DNA of 60,005 bases from Branchiostoma floridae (GCF_000003815.2 NW_023365737.1:1-60005); one strand, 5' to 3'. Shown: positions 26,501 to 41,800, numbered from the stretch's first letter. Notes: generated by a model from the letters alone, not told the origin. Numbers and translations: made by a program.

Positions 26501-29500
26501 TTATATTTTGAAGCCACTAGTGGCTTTTGATGGTACTGTAATGGAATTGTCAATTTTGTCATCTATATTTTGGTCAGAAAGACATGAAAAATGTTTTGGT
26601 TCTTTAGTCATCTCATGAAATAACACAAAATAGCACAAAAAATCCCCGACTTGAAGATACTGTAAATGTAGAAATGTTCATGGTAGTTTTATGTTCGCAG
26701 TCTTTGCGGTGGTCTCCTCACTGCAAACTTAAAACCACAGCAAAAATTTTTCCATTATAGTATTTGACTCCAGTCTATGGTGCTTCGGCAAACTTTCAAC
26801 CACAGCGAAAACTCCATTTTGCCGCTACTGCAAAAGTAAACGCATTTACAGTATGGTTTGCCAGAAATTGTGACTGTTTGGAAGAGATATAGATATACAA
26901 GTGTTTATTGTGACTTTTATATTTTTCACTCACCCCTCCTCCACAAGTGACAGTACAGTTGGACCATGGTGACCAGGTGCTCCATTCCCCATCGGTGGTA
27001 CACTGGTGATCGGTGCAGTCTAGCCCTCCATTCACACACACACTGCAATAAAACAACAAATGTTAGGCTAGACAATACTAAGAGAACAATTAATTGCAAC
27101 TGTCTGCAAAGAATGAAACCAGAAAAGTAATCTAAGCAGGGACTTTTAAACAAGAAGACAATCTGAAGATTTGAAGAAAACTGAATTTGGAATTATGAAA
27201 CATTCCTTAAATCACGTATGGTTCTATATCCAAGATCTTTTATCCAAAAGTTCCTTTTAAAGGTGCTTTGCCTCTGTCAGTCAGTCAAAAAAGAACTAAG
27301 CGACAAAGACGTCTGTAAGCTTATAATAAGTATAGAACTATACGTGTAGGTAAATGATGCAAATTGTTGACATTATACCATTGGTTGCAGTCCACAGCAA
27401 TGACCTGACCAGGTGTAAGATAGCCGTACTGCCCTCCTTCTGCCAAAAGCAGCACCTCTGTCACTCCTAGAGGTGCAAAGATTAAAAAGGTTTAGACTTT
27501 AACATCTCTTTTAAAGTACATTTTATTTTGCAAGCATTATGCACTTGTTTATTGTCATGATGACAAAACAAGTCTTGAGACTGATTATGAACACAACATA
27601 CATGTAGTCAATTTAAGAAAGTCAATCTCTAGCACCCTGTTACATTTATAAATTTTGTGCAAGCCTTTTATTTCTTCTGTGTTTCTGGTTACTATCAATT
27701 TTCTTCAAACCGTGACTACAGGACGCGGAGAATGGTCTAGTCTTGATCTCGCGAGAGAATACAAGACTAGACCAGGATGTCCAAGATGTACTGTCAGATA
27801 TCTAAATTTGGAGGTATGTTCTCTACCTGTAATAAACAGTCACTGTTTGAAGAAAATTGATAGTAATTGTAAACATACGTGACTAATGAACCTCTTCAAT
27901 GATATTTTGTGTTCCTGTTTGGTGGTTACTTTCCAGTTACAGGCAAACACAAAATAGATAATTATTTTCCTTTTTTACACAATTGATTTAGATTTTTACC
28001 TACCTGGGTAATCATTGACATCAAACCGACAGGGGCATTGACTGATAGATGTACAGGTGCCGTTGTTTAGAACTGTGTCATCTGGACAGCCACACTCATA
28101 CTGACACTCCGCAGTATTCTCTACATACTCGGTGCCTTCCCAGATGTCTATGCAAGACCTATTAGTACAACAAAACATGATAGATGAATATCTGTAAAAT
28201 GTATATTTTCGCTCCATGACAAAACTAGCTCTTGAGTGACAGCACATAACTAATGTAATATTTTCAATGCAACAAAGAATGAGACAAGCTGTTTAGTTGT
28301 TACTTTCAACTTAAATCCTTACCATACCTGGTTTGTGGGGTGATACCTAGTTACTTCTATAGCTCTTAGGCAGTTGAACAAGCACTACATAGGGTTTTGC
28401 AACTTTTAATACTGAATTAAGAAGACTCCCCTACATACTACACCAAAAATCAAGGAAGTCAATAATACAGAATTTGGTCATTTGCTACAAACTGCATAAT
28501 GGGTTTCCTCTACCTACTACACGCTAATACAGCGAAGAACTAGTCCACTCGTAGTGTTGTGTGACTGTTCATATCCCATATTCTTTCTCCTAAATTCTGA
28601 GTACCAAGCAGTTAAATGAGTGCATATAATTATGTAAACTATATCAATGAAGAATGATCCATTAGCCTGTTTCTATATGTAATCATGTAATTACATAGTA
28701 AAGTTGTCACTCCTTTGGCTATGCTTTCAGCAGTAAAAAAAAGAATTTAAGAGTTTCTAAAGTCAAAGGCAACCTCTCTAACCTTGGACCTAACCGACAG
28801 GCCATAACAAAGCCCTCCACACATTCAGGGCCACATTCCACGGGGTCAAGGTGACAGGTACGAGACTGTGTAGACGTTCCCTGACACGGCTGGCCGTTGT
28901 TCTCTGGTGGAGGGTTCGTGCATGTCCGAGTCCTGGTCTCGCTACCAGGGACACACTCCTGACACCCTGACCATGTACTCCAAGGTGACCAGTGACCATC
29001 AGCTGTTTAGAACAAAAATCACAGTTTATAATATTACGATAATAATAATGATAGAGATAGAGAAAATTTAGTGGAAATGCTGTACTTTTATGATAAAATT
29101 TGACATCTATACAAAAAATTGTCTTTATCTCTACAGCATCTTGTACAGGTACACATGATTAAGGTTGTTCTGGCAAGAGTACTATATTAACCCTGTTTTC
29201 AGTACCATGTAGTTTCTGTGACTGAATTTGGCATTAATAGGGAAAACACAACAATATCAATATTTTCTGTCCCACATAAATACCTCTCCTTAGTGCTGAA
29301 AGTATAGTTAAAGATAACTGACAATACGGAAAGAAAATTATGATACTAGACTGTAGTTCTTATGACTGAATTTCACTTTGATGGCAAAACCAGAACAGTA
29401 TCCATAATTTCAGTACCATGAACATACAATGTCCTCTCCTTGGTACTGAAACTACAGATGACAGTGCAATGTATTGCTACTTCTCTGAATTCCCTATATT

Positions 29501-32500
29501 TGAATACTGGGTGTCTACCACTCAGTTCACTTAAGTTCATCCTCATCCTACCACTAAATTATTAAAAATTGGACCAAGAAGAAACAGTTTGAAAACAAAA
29601 CAGTCACTAGAGCNNNNNNNNNNNNNNNNNNNNNNNNNNNNNNNNNNNNNNNNNNNNNNNNNNNNNNNNNNNNNNNNNNNNNNNNNNNNNNNNNNNNNNN
29701 NNNNNNNNNNNNNAAAATATACATGTAGTATATACTAGTATGATGATAAAGGTGAACAAGTGTAAATGGTAGTTTGCTGTGTTCTATGTTCAAGATAGGG
29801 AAATGCTTACTTGGGCAAAGTGTAGGCACATCACAGGATGACATTTCCTTCTGGATGCCGATCCTCATGGCAGTCGTTTGTGTACCCTGGCACATAGCGC
29901 CCCCATGTGCCGGCTCGGGGCAACTGCAGGTGCGATACCTGTGCTGCATGGAGAAGCCACAAGTCCTGGTACAGCCCATCCAATTGGTCCACGGGCACCA
30001 ATCACCATCAACTATAAAACAATTGGTTGTTAGAATTCCATCTACAAACAAGTGATGCAGAATCTGAAACTGTACTATATAGGGTTCAACGTTTTTGGAA
30101 GATATTGTTCAGACAAATATCTAACCTCTTAAATATGTAACATGAAATGCAATGCACTTCATACTGATTTTGCATCTCCAGAATACAGTTCACGGTAAAT
30201 GATATTCAAGTAAAAAATTCAGATAGATCCAAGTCATGCAGAATCATAGAAGTCATCTGATTATATGTAATTTGATAAGCAAATATATTTTCCACGTCAT
30301 CACAGCAGAAAGCAAAAAGACAAGTAATATGAGCTCTTAGTGACTTTACTTCTTAAATCATAAACTGTGAACTGTCTCAAAGCTATCTTTCTTTAAATGT
30401 GAAACCAGCATGAACAGAAACACTTCTAATTTAGTAGAACAATGTGCATTTTTGTTAGTTTTCCAGCACATGCATATTTATCACCCCTTAAGAAATACAG
30501 TTACTCTAAAACATGTATGTCTATTAGGATACCTACTAGGGCAGGGCTCATCAGTGCACTCGAATCTCCCATTCTGGCACACACTGTGCAAGGGAAGCAA
30601 AATGTCAGTATCAAAACATGTCAAAAATAAAGTTCANNNNNNNNNNNNNNNNNNNNNNNNNNNNNNNNNNNNNNNNNNNNNNNNNNNNNNNNNNNNNNNN
30701 NNNNNNNNNNNNNNNNNNNNNNNNNNNNNNNNNNNNGAAAGCTTCTGAAAAAATCTGGCCAGTGCGTATCTTGGAAAAAGCCTGGATGTTAAACAAAATC
30801 ACATGAAAAAAGAGTTTAAATCAAATTACTGAATTGGTCTTTCTTCTATTAAAAAAAAAAAACATTAAATGAGATTTGCCTGACAAAGAAAAAAAATTGG
30901 AGCAAGTGGGGTTTGAACCCACGATCCACGGCTGCAGAAGCAAACTGCTATATCAAGTACGGTGCTGAAGACCGCTCGGCCACGCTGACTCAATTACGCA
31001 ATCGGGCGTATAGAAGGGCTATTAGAAGGTTTTGGTTAAATTGACCGATCCATGCATCCATGCAAAATGCATGCATCCATTAAAACCAAACGAATGGTTG
31101 AAAGACCCGCTTCTCTCATCTCAAAGCCGGTGCTACGCACCGGCAAAAAAGATCAAGACCACAGCAAGCCTGGAACATGACACACAAAACCTGGAAGTTT
31201 TGCTGTAGCACAATAGAAAGACACTAGGGGACTTGTAATCAAATTTGTTATTTGGTGGGCAGAATACTATCTCTTCGCAGCAAGGGGCTGAGTTGCAATA
31301 CACAGCTTACAATAGGCAGAGCTAAATTGCCAGTGTCTGGAACGCGCTGCCATTCTGCGCCATTGAAGTGACTTCAATAGATTGGGCAAGAGTCTGGAGC
31401 AAGCTGTCATTTGACGACACTCAGGTGACCTCAATACGACAGTAATTGCCCCAGGTGTGACCATTTGACTGTAGGATTTGAACCACTCACATCAGGAAGA
31501 ACTCTTACTCTTTTGATATAAATAAAATCACCATCTTGTAGAGCTTATGCATACAGGATAACTGTAAGGGATACAGATTTAACTCACCACTCATTGCAGT
31601 TCTTCTGTATGGTAGCTCCTGGTGGGTACCTCTGGTCAGTCTCTACATCCAGACAATAGCATTCGGCTGGTTGCACGCAGGCGGTTCTGTTTTCGTTCAG
31701 AACCAGACCTTCCGGACAGTAACAGCCGGGCTCACATGACCAGTAACAGTGCTCAATGTCCTCACAACTTCTGGGACAGCTGGGACCACACTCGTCAAAG
31801 AAACTTCCAGTGATGTTCTCACACTGAGGGACTGTAGTGAAAATCAACTTCAGTTTCAGGATTTTTCCTATTTTTCCTTTTGCCAAAATAATCTATTGCT
31901 TTCAAGGGCCACTATCATTTTTTATACATTTGCAAGTAAATACACGTATATCTTATTTCCAAAATTTTTATGCTTGGTACATTGATGAAGATTAGATATC
32001 CAGGTTTATGCTTGGGATTATGCAATCAAGCGACGTAATAAACGATACAATAGAGCTTGTATTAGTGTAGGCATAACTGCTTATAGGTAGTTGCAGAAAG
32101 TTAACACAAATTGTGAGGAAAAATTTGGTCAATAGTGCAGGTAAAAGAATTTTTCATAGTTTGGTAGTGTCCCAAAGACTTATTATTCTAATCTCTTGCT
32201 CTCTCTTTCCTTATGCATCTTTAATAGTAATAATGCAGAGTATATTCTTTATTCTTTTGCTGTTAGTCTTTTAACTTATGACAAGGGTTAGCAATGAAAA
32301 GTCACTCTTTAATATCAATGACACATGGGCATCTACTCACTTGGACATTCTTCCAGGGTGCAAGTCTTAGCCTCAGACCCCAGGCCCACACAGTAGGCCC
32401 CTCCGTTAGACGGTGGGGGGTTGTTGCACTCACGGTGTCTGGCTGTGAAGCCCATGTCACATGTCTTACTGCATGATGTCCACGGAGACCAGGGACTCCA

Positions 32501-35500
32501 GTTTCCATCATCTGAAAAATGGAATCATTGATATATATTGAATCCCTCTTTGATGGAGCTAAATTTTGGGATAGAAAGGAAATAGCTTTTATAGACTTTG
32601 ACATTCAGACTTCAAATAATACAGTACTACAGTTAAAGCACATATTGGCAGTATATTGATTACAAGATAAAACATCACTTTAAAAACAACAAAGATAATA
32701 CTTATCCAAACATATTAAGATTTATAGTAAAATGATTTTGTCTTACTGCTTTTCAGCTCCCTAAGAATCTCATCTTCCACTTGTTATGATAAGAAACACA
32801 ATCATTATAACATCCCTATTTTCAGTACCACGTGCATACCTGTCCTTGGTGCTGAATGTATGGATGAAACTGTAATCTATTGGAAACCTAAAGCAGACAG
32901 GTGCTGTGTATACTATAAACAGTTTAGAATCCAATGGAAATTCCCCTGTTAACTTTAAGTTAAAGAAGGGAGCTACAGGCCAGATTTGCTCCATTTTTTC
33001 TTCTTTTTTTTTCTTCTTTTTACCCTTTGACCACGGCTCAGAATTAAAACAAAACACACAATAAGACAGATATACGTATACACTCAGTTATGTACCAACA
33101 TAGTGGTCTCAAGTTCAAAAGACGTGGACAGTTCTATTTAATACTTAAACCTTTTTTCAGTAGCATGCATGTCAGATGAGGAATTTTATCTAGTACACAA
33201 TTGTTTTAAACAGAAAGAAAAATACGAAGGCCCAAATTTATGCCACTTCTTCCTGACCAAAGAGCTATCAACAAGAAGTTATGCTGCAGTACCATAGATA
33301 GTTGCTAGAGGCTTAAAGTCTAATTGTTTTGAGGTCTCACCAATACCCATCCACATAGTTACAAAGTTTCAAGTTAGTTTATGTAGGCATCTATGAGCTT
33401 TTGTGCTCACAGACACAAACACAGACACACAAACTCTCCTAAAAACATAACGGTTCTTGGCAAAGGTAATGATAACTTACAAATACATGGCCCAGCGTCA
33501 CATGACGTGTGCTCCTCTGCATCTCCCAGACACCCCTCGGGTGGTGGTGGGTTACTGCAGGTACGATAGCGGTACTGGGTACCGTTACTACACGTCACGC
33601 TGCAGTCGCTCCAGGGTGTCCAGTGGGACCAACCACCTATCGGTGCTGAGAGGGGGTTAAGGTTAAAATATTCCTTTTATTTGAATGAAGTACAGTTAAA
33701 CCTGTATAAGTTTTCCCCATTGACATAAACATTAAGAATCTTGTCAAAAGTGACCACCTTTCCACAATTTGATGTCCTTCTCACATTAGATGGCACATTA
33801 GGCAGTACTCCGTTTCTGTAACTCTGGGCCACACAACATTTGTGTAATCACTACAGCAAGGGGCTAGTCCCCTTGAAGTGATGTGAGTGTTTAACTATCA
33901 TACCAAACATCATGTTTATACCATTTTTAAAGTCTTTGGTATGACTTGGTCAGGATCAAACTTGCTACCTACTGAATGCTGGTAAAACACTTAACCCACT
34001 TGGCCACTGCGCTGTTTTCATCCTGTCCACATACATATTTTATCAATGTACTGTCTTCTTTTGCAGGTTTGACTGTATTAGCTAATAGCTTTCCTTATAG
34101 AATTGCTCCAGACTGACTGTTAAACCTGAAGGATACGTATACAAGGCTGTGTGTTGCAGACTACCACCTCCTCTGACACCCCCTCACATGGTTTCCCTCC
34201 ATCATGAGGGGGAGGGTTGGAGCCGCTACGGTACCTCCTCTTCGTACCTCCATCACACGGCTTGGTACAGTTGCCCCAAGATGACCACAGAGTCCAGCCA
34301 CAATCCACTAGCACACAAAACAGAAGACCCAAATTAAAGTTTAACATTTATACTGGGCATAGTCAGGGTTATTGTAACTAAGAAAAGACATATTTGACAG
34401 AGCATTAGGCTCCGTAGGCATAAGGAAATGTTATTATAATCCCTTTTCTTCATCTTCTTAAAAAAATTCTCAACCATATCGTACTAGTACAAAGTCATGT
34501 ACGGTAATGCATATCTAATGAAGTCGAGGTGGCCCCAAATTTGCCACTATTTAAAAATCCAAACTTTCAAAACAGCCAAGAGATATGATGAGGTTATGAT
34601 TTTCCATTTTTGACTTATCTACATGTACATACAATATACCAAGATGATTTATTAAACATTAAGGAAAAAGGTCAGCTGGCTATTACACAGTGTTTACATC
34701 TATTATTATTATAAAGGAGTACTCTAAATTTGCCGCGTTAAATTAGTAGCTTGTGTACAACACCTACCTGGACATGGGTCCTGGCTACACACCATGTTGC
34801 CTTGGATGCAAGTACTGGAAGAGAGAGAAAAGGTGCAAATTGTTTTTTGGAAATAATCAAGAACTTCAGCAATATAATCATATTCATTTGTTGTATTTTT
34901 TTAACATGTTTGTTTGTAAGATGGTAATGTAAACGATTTTTTTTAGATAAAGGGAGATCTTATTACACTAACAGAATATCTTACTAATTGGAGCAATGTT
35001 GTATTTGAGTTGATACCTGCACTTTGTGTTTAATCAATTCTCTGAAAATTATCTCATGTTAGCCGCATTTACTACTGGTACTCACATATTGCCTAGGCTA
35101 TTGCACTGAGTCTTATATTAGATAACTAAAGCTTACCAGTTCTGACATGGTTCCACCCTGATGACAGCTCCAATGTCATACTCCTGTCCTTCATAGTAAC
35201 ATCTACACTCCGCAGGGTCCACACATACCTCATCCTGCAGCAACTTGCCATGGGGACATCTGGGACACATATGAGAAAGAAAGCACCATAAATTCACTTT
35301 AGTTCACTGACACAATAACCAAGTACTTACAGTATATTGCTGTGTATTTAGTTCAAAGAACCATATACTATTAGATAAAAAGGCAGGGCATGCTATTTGC
35401 AGTATGATAACTTTGACAACAAGCTTAACTTCGAAATGCTGCAAAAATTGCTTGGTTAATATGAATTATTTTGTACCTACTAAAAAAATGAATAGCATTT

Positions 35501-35757
35501 TCTTCCACCCCTTTCAAGTAATGTTTCAATAAAGCATTGCTAAGAGAGACAGAGAGACAGAGACAAATAGAGACAGAGATATAGATAGACAGAGATAGAG
35601 ATAGAGACAGAGACACAGTAAGAGAGACAGAGAGTCACAGGGACACACAAAGACAGAGAGTCACAGAGGCAGAGAGAGACAGAGAGACAGAAACAAAGAG
35701 TCAGTGAGACAGAGACATAGAGAGAGTGATAGAGATAGAGAGACACACACAGAGAGA

Positions 35758-35836
<79 letters not shown>

Positions 35837-38800
35837 AATATTTGTGTATCTAATTTTTTCTCACCTGCATCCTTCCAGACACTCAGACGTACACATGACC
35901 TGTGAGCTGAGTTCAGCACAAGTGCGAGGACAGGTGGTCCCACAGGACTCCTCTCCTACATACTCCATACCTGGGGGGCACTCCTCTGGGGGAAAATAAA
36001 GAAATAATGACAGTGGGGGTTAATGCAAAACTACCTTGAGAAGCAAAGATGTGTCAACATGTGTCACATTGGTGAAGAATTATAGTGACTGCTGGTTCAA
36101 TACTTTTGCTTGCTATCCATGTGTCATTACGATAATCTAAGAGGTGATGGGTTTGAATTCTGCCATATAAGCAGTCTTTTGCCCTTGGGAAAGGCACTTT
36201 ACACGACTCTCCTTACTTTACTCAGGTGGAAAAATTAGCACCTAGCTTCGTTTAGTGCCATGCCTTAGGGGCATGTTCAGGCATGACGCACTCGCTATAC
36301 ACGAGTCAGGGGTAGGAGGAACCCTCACATCCTTGGTTGGAAGTCCTTCCCCTGCGGGACTCTGAGTGTCAGATTGAGTATAGACAATAGGGTGGAGAAG
36401 GAACTGCACACCCCTTCATCACCATAAAAAGTCATGTACATTAGCCTGGAGCCACACAGGTCGCCAAACTCATGTCTGCAAGTGTCTGTTTGCCTACTAC
36501 ATTGTCTCTCCAGACAGAAGGATGCCAATAAGACTTAAACACCCACCACATGGAGCCCCACACTCCTGACTCTCAGCAGGTGGCCCTGTACAGTCCGATC
36601 CTCCGTACCCTGGTGTTGGACTGTCACATGTGCGCTGGCGGTACCTGCTGCCTCCGACACATGACTGAGAACACTCTGTCCACGTGGTCCATGGGCTCCA
36701 GTTACCATCAACTATCATTAACAGAAAATACAAAATTCACAATATGGTTAAAGGATGTATCCAAGATAATATACTTCAACTTTTCTGAATGCAAATTTAA
36801 CAAGTGACCGTAGGTAACATAGTCTGTGACGTCGGTCTGGTATATGTTGGTTGTTTTGTCTTCTTTGGTGTGTGACGTTGTGCTTATATCCTATATGATT
36901 CTTTTCATGGTGTTAGATATATCGTTGTATCTAAAGTTGCCTAATATTTCTGTGTCATGTGAATCTTACTAAACAGGTATGGATTGTGAGATAACATGTG
37001 GCCAAAGTCTAAAAGATATGGTGACGATAAGTTACCGGATGGTCTACTCTAATACACAGGCACATTCACACACAGACACACCTACAAGACCGACAGGCAG
37101 ACTGACAAACGCACCAAGTATTAACATGTTTCTGTTATGGACGTAATAAGTATGAAGCACGGAATAGGACCTTGATGTTTCTTAGTCGAAGTCCGGGAAT
37201 ATAATATGGCTAAACTTCATTTGGGACGAGAATTCTTACACGCTTCATTGCAAACGGCGACAGGAGGTATTTGATTGACAGGGTCATTAGTGGAACATTA
37301 GATGTCGGTTCCCATGTCCCACATACGATAACACACAGCTGTTGATGATGAACTGTGCGATAAGTTTTTAACTAGTGTGAAGCCATAAGGTATCATGACA
37401 CAGTGTTAATGGGTGAATCCCGGGGTCCATGATGCTGGTACATAAAGTAGTACGGATAAACTTGTTGAATAAGAGGTAGAAAGCAAACGCGCGTAAAATT
37501 CTTGCACATATCGCGCATCTGCTTAACTATACCCAATTACCTCAACGGGCACCATATGCAGACATGGGCCAATCCACTGTGAAACGTACAATTTGCAGGG
37601 GTGATTTCTGAAATTATTACATACATAATAAAAACAGCTGCCGAAAAAATAAAACACCTTGCATCATCGTCCAACTATGTGTAGAGAACCTGCCAAATCA
37701 CAAACGTATGCGACAACGGGAACATGCAGATATAGATGCGAACGTGCGTTACATTGACGACCAGAGAACATCACGCGTCTGCTTGCAATATCTCAATTAC
37801 AGCATGACCCATATACAGGGGATCTGGACTAATACACCGAAAGATGAACATTTTGTAGGGGTGTTATTTTTATTGCGTCCCTAATAAAACCAACTGCCGC
37901 AAAAACAACAACAAAAAAAAAAACAACGTGCATCATCGTCAACCTCAGTGCAGATGACCTGCCAAACAACGTACGTATGCGACAACGGGAACATGCAGAT
38001 ACCGATGCGAACGCGAATAACTTTGACGATCAGGTAACACCACGCATCTGCTTGACAAATTCCAATGACACCATGACCCACATACAGAGGATCTGGACCA
38101 AAACACCGCAAGACGAACAAATTGTAGGGGTGTTATTTTTATAAAATCCATAATAAAACCACCTGCCGCAAAAAAAAGTTCACGTGCATCATCGTCAACC
38201 TCAGTACAAAGGACCTGCCAAACCACATAGAATTCAGACAACGGGAACATACAGATACAGCTGCGAACGCGCGTAAACGTGACAAAACTAAAAGTCTGTC
38301 GACCAGAGGGTCTGGTCACAGACTAACAATGATAATGGCATCAAATAAATAAATATGAAGTTGCATGACAACCCTTTATACAATGTAACAAGTAGTAAAC
38401 GTTGAATAGTAATCATACACAGTATTTATTACATACAGTGACTGACAGTCATATTTGCAGTATATAATGTTATGTATCATATCAGTAGGGTCTGAATAAG
38501 TGTTAAACTGTGTCTTGAAAACAAAAGTATATTAAGATTTCTGTTCAATTTCATATACATTTTGCTTTCTTTGACAAGGGGTATTTATGGATGTAAAGTC
38601 AATAGACAGTGGTTTGGTTATTCAGTATAATTCTAGTGTGTACAAATTTTGTGACTGCGTTGTATTTTGAGATTTCCTTCAGTTAGTAACAATCAATATT
38701 TTTGAAAAATGATTTTTTCTTACTGGGACATCTGTCAGCATGACAGTCCAGTGACTGCATATACTCCCCCTCACACTCCTGACCTCCGTATGCAGGGGCA

Positions 38801-41800
38801 GGGTCATTACAGCTCCTGTAGCGAACCTGGGGATATATGATATATATTACACATTCTTAAAATGAAAAGTTTAGGGCAACAATGAGGCCATATTTGGAAA
38901 ACAGGATGATTCGTATTTTAGCGACTTGTCTTGTGGCTGATTCTGTCATGGCTTTGATGAAAGATCAAATACCCTGGGACTTCACCTATCATCTTATGTA
39001 CCACGGACTAGCAGACTCTGGAATTCACTTCCAGCATCAGTGTTTTCAGCAAGACCTAACATGAACATTTTCAAGACAGCTGTAAACAAATTTTGTTTAA
39101 GCTATAATTCCCAGAGCTAGTTTCACTGCATATGTATATGATTGTATGGATATGAGCTGATGGATCACAATAATGTGCTTAATGTGCGAGGCTAAAACTG
39201 TAATGTGACGTATGATTGTTTTTCTTTGTATTGTATGGGCCACATATCGTCGGTTAAATGACGTAAATATTCAGGCCTTTTGTACTGATTAAAAAAAGGA
39301 GAATATTATATTCCAGATTAGATCAACTACTGGTCATGACAGGCAAGACAGATACCTTGTACATGCAGTAATTACAGGGAAATTCGCTTAGCTTTTTATA
39401 ACATACACAATGAACAGTAAAATTATGTCTTAACGTCCCAACGTGTTGTAAAACCACTACCCACCTGTTGACCAACCACACCATCGTTCCCCACACAGGT
39501 GGCACTACAGTGGGACCAAGAGGACCAGGGGCTCCAATCTCCATCAACTGACAGGAATAAATCCATCAACACAAACAAGCAACCATTTCGTTTTGTCACA
39601 CTTTGACAAACACATTTTCAAAGCAAGAAAAAGAAGTACCCTTTGAACTTTGATGAATGCATGACTTTACAACGTGTTACACAAATAGCCAATCAGCAAA
39701 TTGTTACACTTTGAAGATGTTCATTTTTAGAGCAGGAAAAAGAAATACCATAAGGCTTTAAATTCTGATCTGGGGTAACGTTACATGCCATTCTGTAAGA
39801 AAATGTGGTTAGCTGTATTATAGAATATCAAACTTACCTTGGCAAGGAATGTCTGGGCATTCAATTCTTGCATCCAAACAAGTGCTGGAAAAAGAGTAAA
39901 ATTTCAAGATTTAAGATCTTTGAAAAGCTTGTTCTATCAAAAAACATCCCAGTAAATCTTTTCAGATAACAGCAATTTTATGCCTTGAGAGTTTCACGTT
40001 TATGATAATGCATGTTACCAATTATTGCAGCCCCTCTGTATCACGGTCCCAGGTGGTACTTCTTTCACCACTGTTTCACCTAAAAAAATAGAGGAGAAAG
40101 ATTACAACAAAGACTTAAACTTTGAGAAACTGCTAAAAAAACACTTAAACCTTAAGTAGCTTACATGTATATGCAGATATACAGAAGACTAAGTTTCAAA
40201 CACAGTTGAAAAAAGGAGCTTCAAACAAAAATATTATGTCATAAGGGTAGATAAGTTATGAAAAAACTACTATTACCTATTCTTCTATCACATATTACAT
40301 TTTTTTGTACCTTACTGTCTACACCATCAATGAAATAGTGTCACCTTGCAATACTACACCATCACCATATGTACAGTAGTTTTAATTGTTACCAATGGAG
40401 AAAGATTACTCAAACCTGTATCTGTGACGTCTATCAGTCTGCAGCGACACTCCACAGGTGTGACGCACATCCCATCCTGTAGCACCATGCCGGGAGGGCA
40501 GTAACAGCCTGGTACGCAGTCTCCGATGGTGCAGGCAACACCGTCCTGTAGATCCAGACAACTGTGTGGACACTCTCCGCACATCAGGTGAACCTTCGTG
40601 TCATCGCATTCCTCTGAAAGTTAAAAGTCACCAGGTGAAAGTTAGTTGATACAGGAGAGTTATAGAGAGTAACAGCCAGGAACGCAGTCTCCAATGGTAA
40701 AGGCAACAATGTCCTGTAGGTCCAGACAACTGTGTGGACACTCTTCACACATCAGGTGAACCTTTGTGTCATCGCACTCCTCTGAAAGTAAACAGTGGTG
40801 AAAGATAAGAGTTAAAGACAGTGAAAGCTGAGTAGACAGTCTCCGATGGTGCAGCCAACACTGTCCTGTAGATCCAGACAACTGTGCGGACATCTCTCTC
40901 AAATTAGGTGAACCTTCGTGTCATCGCACTCCTCTGAAAGTAAACAACAGTGGTGAAAGGCAAGAGTTAAAGACAGTAAAAGCTGGGTAGACAGTCTCTC
41001 CTCACATCAGATGAAACTTTGTGTCATTGTACTCCTCTGAAAGTAAACAGTGGTGAAAGGTAGGAGTTATAGACAGTAAAAGCCAGGTAGACAGTCTCTG
41101 ATGGTGCAGGCAATGCCGTCTTGTACAGTGTAGATTTAGACAACTATATGGACACTCACCACACATCAGGTGAACCTTAGTGTCATTGCATTCCTGTCAA
41201 AGTAAACAGTGGTGAAAGGCATGAGTTATAGACAGAAAAGCTGGGTAGACAGTCTCTCCACACATCAGATGAACCTTATTATAATATAAGTTTGTTGCTC
41301 TAACTTCAAATTACAGGCTCAAAGACAGAATTAAGAAAATATACTTTAAGAGCAGATGGCTACAAGTCAGACTTAAAGTGACAGTTTGAACTGAAGATTT
41401 TACCTGTTGCTACGGCCACAAAAAGTTTGAGATGTCAAAACATTTAAGAGTTAAACAGACTTAATATATATATCTGTTCCTGGTAGGAGTAGAAACTTTT
41501 AAGTTAAAACATTCAAAGATTGTCGAAGCTAAATTCTGAAACATTGCTCAAAATTCTGCTTTTTTGCATGAAATTATCTTTTCCTTTTTGTGACAAAATC
41601 ATAAAATAAACTTCATTTTCAAAACCATACCTTCACAGTCTTTAAGGTTGCAAGCCTTTGTCTCTGTGTCACTGCCAGGGCAACCACCAGTAGGAAGGAT
41701 GACCCCTCCCTCCAGGGTGACGTAGCAGTACCTGGTTCTGACGATCTCCCCCGGACCACAGGGGGAGGTACAGTTGGACCAGGAGCTCCAGCTACTCCAC

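Noticed and set aside
35425-35943. Leu/Ser-rich frames opposite the (AG)n tract
   Set aside because: Low-complexity translation of a microsatellite.
37881-38319. Minus-strand repeated frames (CMFPLS, VVWQV)
   Set aside because: They come from the three-copy 260 bp array and carry no known domain; repeated stops outside the arrays.
40660-40902. Treating the second TIL-like copy as a coding exon
   Set aside because: It lacks the second half of the TIL, has a Cys to Phe change, has no matching donor in phase, and adding it would duplicate half a domain.
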